Assembly (NCBI RefSeq): GCF_900103285.1
Contig: NZ_FNGS01000003.1
Coordinates: 124,001 to 188,000, forward strand
DNA from: Siphonobacter aquaeclarae
GTDB lineage: Bacteria; Bacteroidota; Bacteroidia; Cytophagales; Spirosomataceae
DNA length: 64,000 bases
Direction: 5' to 3'
Position 1 is the stretch's first letter, and each line of letters starts with the position of its first letter. This document shows, in pieces, positions 32,147 through 39,787 of this stretch. The notes under the pieces are model-generated. The model saw only the letters and a list, made by a program, of their open reading frames with translations. It was not told the origin of the DNA and did not search any database. The translations under genes were made by a program, and so were the position numbers.

Positions 32147-34645
32147 ATGAAAACACTTTTCCACTGGGGTGTGCTGAGCCTCGCGGCGGTTTGTTTGCTG
32201 GTCGTCAGCTGCCGGAAGGATACCTCCGGCAAATCCGGCAAGGAGCTGGCCGTATATAAAGAGCTGTCGGCCAGTCGTGTACAGCTACCCAATGGCTGGT
32301 CGCTCACGCCTGTTGGTACCAGCACCGAGCTGGATGATCTTCCGCTGAATCTCGTTGTCTCCCCCGGAAAAAAATACCTCGCCGTTTCGAACAACGGGCA
32401 GAGTACGCAGAGTATCTCCCTGATCGACGCCCGGACGGGCACCGTTCTCGACACTGCGCGCGTGGGGAAGGCCTATCTCGGCCTGGCCTTCAGCGACGAT
32501 GAAAAGACGCTTTATGCATCTGGCGGAAATGATAACCTGATTCTGACCTATTCCCTCGAAAATAACCAGCTCGTCAAACACGAACCCATCGTATTGGGCA
32601 AGCCCTGGCCGGTGCGTATTTCGCCGGTCGGCATCGCACTGGACGACGCGGCACATCGCCTGTATGTCGTCACGAAAGACGACAGCACGCTGTATATCTG
32701 CGATACCCGCACCCGGCAGACGCTGAAAAAAGTACCGCTGGGCGCGGCCGCGTATACCTGCCTGCTTTCGCCCGATAAAAAAGAACTATATGTTTCGCTG
32801 TGGGGCGGTTCCCGCGTGGCGGTGGTGAATACGGCTGCGCAGACGGTAGCGGGGGAAGTACCGACGAACAAAAACCCGAATGATTTGCTCCTTACCCGCG
32901 ACGGGCAGTACCTCTTCGTCGCCAATGGAAACGACAATACCGTCGCTGTAATCGATACCAAATCCCGCCGCGTACTGGAAACGCTCACGACGTCGCTTTT
33001 TCCTGACGCGCCGGTAGGTACAACGCCAAATGGTTTGGCCCTCAGCGAGGACGAAAACACGCTCTATATCGCTAATGCGGACAACAACTGTCTTGCCGTA
33101 TTTGACGTCAGCACGAAAGGCCGAAGCCGGTCAAACGGCTTTATTCCCACCGGCTGGTACCCGACGGCGGTGAAGGTGATCGGTAACCGTCTCTTTGTCT
33201 GTAACGGGAAAGGACTGACGTCGAAAGCCAATCCCAAAGGCCCGAACCCGTCGCTGGCAAAGGTACCGCAGCAAAAAGGACCCAATCCGCAGGCGTATAC
33301 CGGCCGGGATCAGTACATCGGCGGGCTATTTAAAGGAACGCTGTCGGTGTTTGCCATTCCGGACGAAGAAACACTGGCGGCGTATTCCCGCGTGGTCTAC
33401 GAAAACACGCCGTATACGAAAGACAAGGAGCTGCATGCGGAGGGAGAAAAAGGTAACCCGATTCCGATAAAGGTAGGCGATCCGTCGCCGATCAAATACG
33501 TGTTCTATATCATCAAGGAAAATCGCACCTACGATCAGGTACTGGGGGATATGAAGGAAGGAAACGGCGATGCGTCGCTGTGTCTTTTTCCGGAGAAAGT
33601 GACGCCCAACCTGCATGCGCTGGCCCGGGAGTTTGTGTTGCTGGACAACTTTTACGTGGATGCGGAAGTGAGCGCCGACGGGCATAACTGGTCGTCCGCC
33701 GCCTATGCCAACGACTACGTTGAGAAGACCTGGGTGACGAGCTACGGCGGGCGCGGAGGCACCTATGACTATGAAGGCCAAAAAGAAATAGCCCACCCGC
33801 GTGACGGCTTCATCTGGGATCATTGCCAGCGCGCCGGGATCTCGTTCCGGACCTATGGCTGGTTTGCCGACGGCGGAAAGCCGAATATCAAAACCCTGGC
33901 CGGACACTACGCGCCACATTTCAAGGGGTATGACCTCGGGTACATGGACATCAAACGGGAAGAAGCCTGGGAGGCGGATTTTGACTCCCTCCTGGCGATC
34001 GGCAAGCTGCCCCGGCTGAGTACGGTACGTTTCGGAAACGACCATACCTCCGGCGCGGCGGTGGGCAAGCCGACGCCGTTTGCGGCCGTGGCGGATAACG
34101 ACCTGGCAGTCGGTCGGTTTGTCGAACACCTTTCAAAGAGTAAAATCTGGAAGGAGGCGGTGGTTTTTGTGCTGGAAGACGATGCCCAGAATGGTCCGGA
34201 CCATGTCGACGCGCACCGGTCTATCGCATTTGTCGCCGGCGGAATGGTGAAACGGGGTTTTGTGGACCACACGATGTACTCCACCTCCGGCATGCTGCGC
34301 ACGATGGAACTGATTCTGGGCCTGAAGCCCATGAGCCAGTATGATGCGGCGGCGGTGCCGATGTGGCGGTGTTTTGCGAAAACGCCTGATAAACGGACGT
34401 TTACGGCGCGCGAAGCGGGCGTAGATCTTAGCCAGCGGAACGTCGCCGTCAATTTCAACTCCCGGCGTACAGATCGCTTTAACCTGTCCGTCCCCGACGC
34501 CATCGACGACCTGATTTTCAGCGAAATCGTCTGGCAGACGGTTCGGGGGGATAAAAGTGTGATGCCTGCGCCAAGGAGAGGAGCATTTGTGCGGTTGAAG
34601 AAGGGAGGGGGTGAGGAGGAGGAGGGTGAGGATGATGATGATTGA
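32147..34645 (+). CDS. YncE-like beta-propeller / phosphoesterase lipoprotein
   Basis: An 832-residue lipoprotein. The lipobox LLVVSC is at about residues 17-22 after a signal peptide starting MKTLFHWGVLSL. Residues about 60-440 form a seven-bladed propeller of YVTN/YncE type (repeated SPDKK.LYV, RDGQYLFVANG). A phosphoesterase (alkaline-phosphatase-like) domain follows (about 475-800: YIIKENRTYDQVLGDM, FYVDAEVSADGHNWS, VFVLEDDAQNGPDHVDAHRS), with its metal ligands. The C-terminus is very acidic (EEEEGEDDDD). Probably a surface or periplasmic phosphoesterase; the substrate is not known. The ATG at 32147 is set by the lipobox. Confidence 0.88.
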   Translation: MKTLFHWGVLSLAAVCLLVVSCRKDTSGKSGKELAVYKELSASRVQLPNGWSLTPVGTSTELDDLPLNLVVSPGKKYLAVSNNGQSTQSISLIDARTGTVLDTARVGKAYLGLAFSDDEKTLYASGGNDNLILTYSLENNQLVKHEPIVLGKPWPVRISPVGIALDDAAHRLYVVTKDDSTLYICDTRTRQTLKKVPLGAAAYTCLLSPDKKELYVSLWGGSRVAVVNTAAQTVAGEVPTNKNPNDLLLTRDGQYLFVANGNDNTVAVIDTKSRRVLETLTTSLFPDAPVGTTPNGLALSEDENTLYIANADNNCLAVFDVSTKGRSRSNGFIPTGWYPTAVKVIGNRLFVCNGKGLTSKANPKGPNPSLAKVPQQKGPNPQAYTGRDQYIGGLFKGTLSVFAIPDEETLAAYSRVVYENTPYTKDKELHAEGEKGNPIPIKVGDPSPIKYVFYIIKENRTYDQVLGDMKEGNGDASLCLFPEKVTPNLHALAREFVLLDNFYVDAEVSADGHNWSSAAYANDYVEKTWVTSYGGRGGTYDYEGQKEIAHPRDGFIWDHCQRAGISFRTYGWFADGGKPNIKTLAGHYAPHFKGYDLGYMDIKREEAWEADFDSLLAIGKLPRLSTVRFGNDHTSGAAVGKPTPFAAVADNDLAVGRFVEHLSKSKIWKEAVVFVLEDDAQNGPDHVDAHRSIAFVAGGMVKRGFVDHTMYSTSGMLRTMELILGLKPMSQYDAAAVPMWRCFAKTPDKRTFTAREAGVDLSQRNVAVNFNSRRTDRFNLSVPDAIDDLIFSEIVWQTVRGDKSVMPAPRRGAFVRLKKGGGEEEEGEDDDD

Positions 34646-34661
34646 AGGGCGAAAGAAAAAG

Positions 34662-34695
34662 AAAACCCGCCTGGTGAGAACCGGGCGGGTTTTTT
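34662..34695. terminator. Bidirectional terminator
   Basis: Stem AAAACCCGCC / GGCGGGTTTT with flanking A and T runs, between the phosphoesterase gene and the convergent Fic gene. Confidence 0.8.
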
Positions 34696-34709
34696 GTGTG
34701 GAGTAGGTT

Positions 34710-35825
34710 TTATTTCGGAGGGTTGAGAGGGTTAGCTAAAATATAGCTTGTGCTCCTGCCTCCGCTATTTTCTTTGAGGAGGATGCCTTGTTCGACGAGG
34801 CCGAGGATATCGCGGAGGGCTGTGTCGGTTGATACCTTCATGATTTTTGCCCATTTCGCGGTTCGCAGCTTTCCTTCAAAACCATCCAGAAGTTTGTTAA
34901 TCATTATTTTCTGGCGATCGTTGAGCTTGGATGAAGAGATGGTTTCCCAGAAGCGTGCTTTTGACAGGACAGTGTCCAACAGATCATTCGCCGCCGAAAG
35001 TGCAAGATCGAGGCAATGAAAAAACCACAGAAGCCAACCGGTGATAGTCAAGTCCCCTTTCTGCGTTGTTTCCAGTATCTCGTAGTATTGTTTGCGCTCG
35101 AGCCGGATCTGAGCCGACATACTGTAAAAGCGCTGTGCGCTTTCATCAGAACGGGCAAGCATCAGATCGGTCAGAGCCCGCGCAATCCGGCCGTTCCCGT
35201 CGTCGAAAGGATGAATGGTGACAAACCATAAATGGGCGAGCGCCGCTTTCAATACCGGGTCAATGCGGTCTTCCGCATTGAACCATGTCAGGAAGGAGTC
35301 CATTTCCTCCGGTATCAGAGTCGCTTCCGGTGCCTCAAAATGGGTGATCTCGCGACCAACCCGTCCCGAAACTACCTGCATCGGGCCGTTTTCAGACCGA
35401 CGCCATTCTCCGGTTGTGATGGCATATAATCCGCTTCTGCCGGTCGGAAACAGCGAGGTATGCCATCCCATTAACCGATCCTTCGTTAACGGGAGCGAAT
35501 AGTGCTGGGTGGCATCCAGAATCATATCTACAGCGCCATCGATCTGTCTGTCACTCTGAATCGGCGCGCCGATGTCCATTTCCAGCCGTCTGGCTATGGA
35601 CGACCGAACCTGATCCGGATTAAGTAACTCGCCCTCGATCTCGCTTGTTTTAACTACGTCCTGTGTCAGTGTTTGAAGTACTGCTTCGTCGCGCATAGGA
35701 AATCCCAGCGCCTCCATTCGTCCGACAAGCCTGCCTTGTTTGTGACGTACGGCCGCAAGGGCAAATGAAACCGTTTTTTGATCCCAGGAAAAAGCAGGCC
35801 ATTCCGGCAGTTGATGGATATACAT
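34710..35825 (-). CDS. Fic family protein with N-terminal inhibitory helix and winged-helix tail
   Basis: A 371-residue Fic-domain protein predicted to transfer AMP (or another nucleotide group) from ATP to target proteins. An N-terminal DUF4172-like region precedes the inhibitory motif TSEIEGE (60-66, matching S/T-x-x-x-E-G/N). The Fic core HPFDDGNGR is complete at 205-213, and a flap region (GRSGLYAITTGEWR) is present at about 129-142. The C-terminal part (about 300-365: LNDRQKIMINKLL..., TDTALRDILGLVEQGIL) looks like a winged helix, so the protein may regulate its own gene. The start codon lies inside a palindromic repeat. Confidence 0.9.
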   Translation of the reverse strand: MYIHQLPEWPAFSWDQKTVSFALAAVRHKQGRLVGRMEALGFPMRDEAVLQTLTQDVVKTSEIEGELLNPDQVRSSIARRLEMDIGAPIQSDRQIDGAVDMILDATQHYSLPLTKDRLMGWHTSLFPTGRSGLYAITTGEWRRSENGPMQVVSGRVGREITHFEAPEATLIPEEMDSFLTWFNAEDRIDPVLKAALAHLWFVTIHPFDDGNGRIARALTDLMLARSDESAQRFYSMSAQIRLERKQYYEILETTQKGDLTITGWLLWFFHCLDLALSAANDLLDTVLSKARFWETISSSKLNDRQKIMINKLLDGFEGKLRTAKWAKIMKVSTDTALRDILGLVEQGILLKENSGGRSTSYILANPLNPPK

Positions 35826-35887
35826 TCACCGCATGTTTTGCGGTGAATGTAAAAAATAACAAGCACACTCACCGCATGATTTGCGGT
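35822..35887. repeat. Tandem ACCGCA/TGCGGT palindromes over the Fic start
   Basis: Two related palindromes. The first (35822-35850) has a perfect 12-bp stem ACATTCACCGCA / TGCGGTGAATGT and includes the Fic start codon. The second (35871-35887) has ACCGCA / TGCGGT around TGATT. Both share CACCGCATGnTTTGCGGT, 47 bases apart. They are candidate operators, or an RNA hairpin hiding the start codon. Confidence 0.7.
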
Positions 35888-36004
35888 AAATAAGTCCTGT
35901 ATTCGCCGCACCGGCCAACGATACCGGCGTGAGAAAGACATATCTCAGCGAATGGAGCGGTGAGACAACCGGGAAGTGATAACAATGAAAGCAGATATAA
36001 AACA

Positions 36005-36036
36005 AAAACGGCTACGACGTTCATCGTAACCGTTTT
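36005..36036 (-). terminator. Terminator of tRNA-Asn
   Basis: On the minus strand a 13-bp stem with one mismatch (AAAACGGTTACGA / TCGTAGCCGTTTT) is followed by TGTTTTAT, nine bases past the tRNA. Confidence 0.75.
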
Positions 36037-36044
36037 CTAAAATG

Positions 36045-36118
36045 CTCCCGAAGCTGGGCTCGAACCAGCGACCCTCTGATTAACAGTCAGATGCTCTAAC
36101 CGACTGAGCTATTCGGGA
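36045..36118 (-). tRNA. tRNA-Asn (anticodon GTT)
   Basis: A 74-base tRNA on the minus strand. The acceptor stem is TCCCGAA / TTCGGGA with discriminator G. The D arm reads GCTCAGTCGGTTAGAGC, the anticodon arm TCTGA-CTGTTAA-TCAGA with anticodon GTT (plus-strand 36082-36084), and the T arm contains GGTTCGAGCCC. CA follows the discriminator, but the full CCA is not encoded. A consensus promoter and terminator flank it. Confidence 0.97.
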
Positions 36119-36137
36119 GTGCTGTTGAAAGCGAGTG

Positions 36138-36168
36138 CAAAACTAATGCTTCAAACAGGCGAACGCAA
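36138..36168 (-). promoter_or_regulatory. Promoter of tRNA-Asn
   Basis: Minus strand: -33 TTG (36168-36166), 20-base spacer and -7 TAGTTTTG (36145-36138), about 20 bases upstream of the tRNA. Confidence 0.7.
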
Positions 36169-36186
36169 GTGTTTCCAGAAAAAAAA

Positions 36187-36588
36187 TTAATTAAACGTGT
36201 TTCGGGACTGCTTGTACTGGTCGTACTGCTCCTGGAATTTCCGGCGGAATTCGAGGGGATCGCTCACCAGTGTGTAGCGGGCATTGGTGACGCCTGTTCC
36301 ATGAACTGTGATCGTTCCATAGCCCAGCATGCGCGCCCAGACGCTCTGATCGATCTGAATGCTCTCAACCTTGTCCAGGTTCAGCTCGACTGAATCGCGG
36401 GCTATGAAGCCGGTTTTGATGATCAGCCGCTTGTTGGTGATGACGAACTCGTTGCTCGACTTCCGGATCCACGCCGCGATCGTCAGCGTGAAGAGCGACG
36501 CCCAGGTGAAGAAGATCACCCAGTGATGCGTGGTTTCGTATTCGACTTTTTCGTCTTTGATGAGGTGATTATCGACGTAGCTGCCCAT
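36187..36588 (-). CDS. PH-domain membrane protein (bPH2/YdbS type)
   Basis: A 133-residue protein with a short N-terminal region, a hydrophobic segment (about 23-42, HHWVIFFTWASLFTLTIAAW), and a bacterial PH domain (about 47-115: EFVITNKRLIIKTGFIARDSVELNLDKVESI, then GYGTITVHGTGV). Such proteins sit in the cytoplasmic membrane; their role is unclear, although some are linked to envelope stress. It is 52 bases after rsmG on the same strand and may be the last gene of the GT2-rsmG unit. Confidence 0.85.
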   Translation of the reverse strand: MGSYVDNHLIKDEKVEYETTHHWVIFFTWASLFTLTIAAWIRKSSNEFVITNKRLIIKTGFIARDSVELNLDKVESIQIDQSVWARMLGYGTITVHGTGVTNARYTLVSDPLEFRRKFQEQYDQYKQSRNTFN

Positions 36589-36640
36589 GTGTGATAAGGG
36601 AAATTAGGTGTAAAGGGGTGAAAAGACCGGCTGCCCGGCC

Positions 36641-37267
36641 TCAGGAAAACGGAACATAAACGACTTTCTTCGTCTCGAAAAACTCTCCGGCAAAGTAGTC
36701 CGACAGGTTGTAGACCTGCGTCTTCCGGCCCAGCTCCCGGAGCTCTTCTTCGAGATCGCCGCCTTTGAGGTACAAAATACCGTTCCGGAGGTCGTTGAAC
36801 TGGTTCTTGTGGACTTTCGTCTTGACCCAGCCATAAAACGGCGTCAGGCGCGTGACAGCACGGCTCACGACGAAATCATAGGCCTCCGCCGGTACCTGCT
36901 CGGCACGGGTCTGTTGGGCGCGGACGTTCATCAGGCCGACGCCCTTGGCAACTTCCTCCACGACTTTGATCTTTTTCCCGATGCTGTCGACAAGATGAAA
37001 CCGGCACTCCGGAAACAAAATCGCCAGCGGAATACCCGGAAAGCCGCCGCCCGTACCCACATCGAGGATCTCCGTCATGGGTTTGAACGACATGACCTTC
37101 GCAATTCCGAGCGAATGCAGCACGTGCCGCTCGTAGAGATTGTCCACGTCGCTCCGCGAAATCACGTTGATCTGGTTGTTCCAGAAACGATACAGCTCGC
37201 CCAACTGGCCGAACTGCTCCTCCTGCCGCGGGGTCAGGGACGGAAAATACTGTTTAATCAATTCCAT
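36641..37267 (-). CDS. rsmG: 16S rRNA (guanine-N7) methyltransferase
   Basis: A cytoplasmic SAM-dependent methyltransferase of 208 residues that modifies G527 of 16S rRNA (E. coli numbering). The SAM-binding motif ILDVGTGGGFPGIPLAI and the downstream FHLVDSIGKK and VVSRAVTRL segments are typical. I chose the ATG at 37267 (MELIKQYFPSLTPRQ); the in-frame ATG at 37357 would extend back into the GT2 gene. It is 10 bases downstream of the GT2 stop, suggesting an operon. Confidence 0.95.
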   Translation of the reverse strand: MELIKQYFPSLTPRQEEQFGQLGELYRFWNNQINVISRSDVDNLYERHVLHSLGIAKVMSFKPMTEILDVGTGGGFPGIPLAILFPECRFHLVDSIGKKIKVVEEVAKGVGLMNVRAQQTRAEQVPAEAYDFVVSRAVTRLTPFYGWVKTKVHKNQFNDLRNGILYLKGGDLEEELRELGRKTQVYNLSDYFAGEFFETKKVVYVPFS

Positions 37268-37277
37268 AGCGCAAAAG

Positions 37278-38390
37278 TCATTTCCAGGAAACGGTCTTCC
37301 GGGAAAACAGCGAAACAAAACCCGACCAGGACAGGTAAAAGGCCCAGAGCAGGTCAAAAAGCGGTAATTGCCATGTGCGGAGGGGAGAGCCGAGTTTCCG
37401 GTTTACTCCCGACCAGACCAGCCACACCAGGAGCGTCCGCACGCCAAAAATACCGAGTATCCAGCCAAGTTCTTCCAGGTTGCGGCTCAGGAGGGCGATT
37501 ACCGCCGTTACCACAAAAATAGCCCAGCTGCCGGCATGGCTCAGCGCCTGCATGCCGAGCAGAAATTGATGCCGTTTTTTGTACAGCTTTCCGACCGAGA
37601 GGTGCCGGCGTTTCTGGTGCGACCACTCCTCTTTCGTCTGCTTCGGCACTGACCATACAAAGCTATCCGGGTGCAGGGATACCGTTGTGTTGCGTCCTTT
37701 GGCCGTTTTGTTGACGAAGAGGTCGTCGTCTCCCCCCAATACATTCAAAAAGCCATGAAAGCCTTTGTGTTCGAGAAAAAACGACTTCCGGTACATCAGG
37801 TTCCGGCCTACGCCCATGTACGGCGCTCCGGCCAGGGCAAACGACAGGTATTGAAGGGCGGTATAGAACGTTTCGAACTGGATGAGGGTATTCAGAAAAC
37901 CGGGATAGGCAAAGTACGGCGAGTACCCCAGTACAATGTCTCCGGAGAGATTCCCGGCCATGTACCGGACCCAATCGGGCGAGGCGGGGCGACAATCCGC
38001 GTCCGTCAGCAAAATGACATCGTATTTCGCTGCCTGAATACCCAGGGTAACGGCGTATTTTTTGGCGGATATATGCGACGGCGTCCGGTTGATCGTCACC
38101 ACCCGTACCTGCTCCGGCGTAAAACCCTGCAAAAAGGCGTAGGTGCCGTCGGTCGAGCGGTCGTTTACCACGACGATTTCAAACTCCGGGTAGTTCTGTT
38201 CCTGCAGCACAGGTATCAGCACCTGCAGGTTTTCCAGCTCATTCCAGGCACATACCACAATCGAAACGCCGGGAAGCGAAGAGGCGGGTTCTTCACCGGG
38301 CGTATGAAAGGCCGCCCGGGAAAAGACCAGCAGGTACAGTCCCTGAACAGCGCATACAGTAGAAAGCAGGATAATTCCGACGGTGATCAC
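37278..38390 (-). CDS. Membrane glycosyltransferase, family 2
   Basis: A 370-residue inner-membrane GT2 enzyme. It has an N-terminal helix (about 1-20), then the GT-A domain with VSIVVCAWNELENL, VVVNDRSTDGT, LLTDADCRP (metal-binding DxD) and GGDDDLF. QKRRHLS matches the Q..RW-like motif. Three or four C-terminal membrane helices follow (from about 275). Such enzymes extend or transfer sugars for surface polysaccharides; the acceptor is unknown. It leads the GT2-rsmG-PH unit and has a TATTTTTG box just upstream. Confidence 0.9.
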   Translation of the reverse strand: MITVGIILLSTVCAVQGLYLLVFSRAAFHTPGEEPASSLPGVSIVVCAWNELENLQVLIPVLQEQNYPEFEIVVVNDRSTDGTYAFLQGFTPEQVRVVTINRTPSHISAKKYAVTLGIQAAKYDVILLTDADCRPASPDWVRYMAGNLSGDIVLGYSPYFAYPGFLNTLIQFETFYTALQYLSFALAGAPYMGVGRNLMYRKSFFLEHKGFHGFLNVLGGDDDLFVNKTAKGRNTTVSLHPDSFVWSVPKQTKEEWSHQKRRHLSVGKLYKKRHQFLLGMQALSHAGSWAIFVVTAVIALLSRNLEELGWILGIFGVRTLLVWLVWSGVNRKLGSPLRTWQLPLFDLLWAFYLSWSGFVSLFSRKTVSWK

Positions 38391-38414
38391 GGTGGGGAAA
38401 AGTCATCAAAGCCG

Positions 38415-38495
38415 CAAAAATAGCGGTTTGACGGGGAATAATCGCCTGTGCAACACCGGGGATACGCGCCCTCCGGCCCGAAATAATTAACTTTG
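38415..38495. promoter_or_regulatory. Divergent -7 boxes for GT2 and tgt
   Basis: TATTTTTG on the minus strand at 38415-38422 (for GT2) and TAACTTTG on the plus strand at 38488-38495 (for tgt, 21 bases ahead of the ATG) both match TAnnTTTG. No convincing -33 elements. Confidence 0.5.
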
Positions 38496-38515
38496 CCTCC
38501 TTTGACTACGGAATT

Positions 38516-39649
38516 ATGCAGTTCGATCTCATCAAGCAGGACCCCGGCAGCAAGGCCCGGGCCGGGCGTATCCAAACCGATCACGGGACGATTGAAACCC
38601 CGATTTTCATGCCGGTTGGAACCGTCGGAACGGTTAAGGCAGTGCACCAGCGGGAACTGAAAGACGATATACAGGCACAGATTATCCTCGGCAACACGTA
38701 TCACCTGTACCTCCGCCCCGGCCTCGAAGTACTCGAAAAAGCCGGTGGATTACATGGATTTAATGGCTGGGACCGCCCTATTCTGACCGATTCAGGCGGG
38801 TTTCAAGTGTATTCCCTTGCCGGTACCGGCCGTAAAATCGACGAGGCAGGTGTCAAGTTCAAATCGCATATCGACGGCTCCACGCACTACTTCACGCCGG
38901 AAGGTGTGATGGATATACAGCGGACCATCGGCGCTGATTTTGTCATGGCGTTTGACGAGTGTACGCCCTACCCGTGCGACTACGGGTATGCCCGCCGCTC
39001 GATGGAGCTCACCCACCGCTGGCTCAAACGCTGCTGCGAGCGGTTCGACGCTACCGAACCGAAATACGGACATTCCCAGACGCTCTTCCCGATAGTTCAG
39101 GGCAGTACCTACAAGGATTTGCGCGCCCAGTCGGCCGAATTCATCGCTTCGATGGGCCGGGAAGGCAACGCCATCGGCGGTCTGTCCGTCGGCGAACCCG
39201 TCGAAGACATGTATGAGATGACCGATCTCGTTTGCTCCATCCTACCGGCCGACAAGCCCCGGTATCTGATGGGCGTCGGCACGCCGGCCAATATCCTCGA
39301 AAGCATCGCGCTTGGCGTCGATATGTTCGATTGCGTGATGCCAACGCGCAACGCCCGCCATGGCATTCTCTATACCACGCAGGGGATTATCAACATCAAA
39401 AACGAGAAGTGGCGGGAAGATTTCAGCCCGGTCGACGAAGCCCTCGGCGGCTATGCCAGTACGTTTTACACGAAGGCATACCTGCGCCATCTTTTCAAGT
39501 CGGACGAGCTCCTCGGCCCGCAGATTGCCAGCGTGCATAACCTGACGTTCTACCTCTGGCTGGTGAAACAGGCCCGCGAACGGATTCTCGACGGTACCTT
39601 CGCCGCCTGGAAAGACGGGATGGTCCGGCAGGTGATGCAACGCCTTTGA
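38516..39649 (+). CDS. tgt: tRNA-guanine transglycosylase
   Basis: A cytoplasmic enzyme of 377 residues that exchanges guanine-34 for preQ1 in tRNAs with GUN anticodons, including the tRNA-Asn in this window. Catalytic motifs are PIFMPVGT, LTDSGGFQVYSL (Asp nucleophile region), FDECTPYP, GGLSVGEP, YLMGVGTP and DCVMPTRNARHG. The usual zinc-binding Cys cluster before the YLRHL motif is absent: the region reads VDEALGGYASTFYTKAYLRHL with no Cys. This zinc-less form seems characteristic of Bacteroidota homologues, from memory, and is not a sign of decay. Confidence 0.95.
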   Translation: MQFDLIKQDPGSKARAGRIQTDHGTIETPIFMPVGTVGTVKAVHQRELKDDIQAQIILGNTYHLYLRPGLEVLEKAGGLHGFNGWDRPILTDSGGFQVYSLAGTGRKIDEAGVKFKSHIDGSTHYFTPEGVMDIQRTIGADFVMAFDECTPYPCDYGYARRSMELTHRWLKRCCERFDATEPKYGHSQTLFPIVQGSTYKDLRAQSAEFIASMGREGNAIGGLSVGEPVEDMYEMTDLVCSILPADKPRYLMGVGTPANILESIALGVDMFDCVMPTRNARHGILYTTQGIINIKNEKWREDFSPVDEALGGYASTFYTKAYLRHLFKSDELLGPQIASVHNLTFYLWLVKQARERILDGTFAAWKDGMVRQVMQRL

Positions 39650-39787
39650 TCCACAGAAGAGAAGGGAAGAAATAGCAATGCCCCGGAATCCCGTAGGTAT
39701 CGCAGGGAAGTGAATTGGAATTAACTTCTATTTTTGCGGAGACTGTTTCAAACTGACAACCGGGGGATACGTCCCTTCTCTTCCAAC

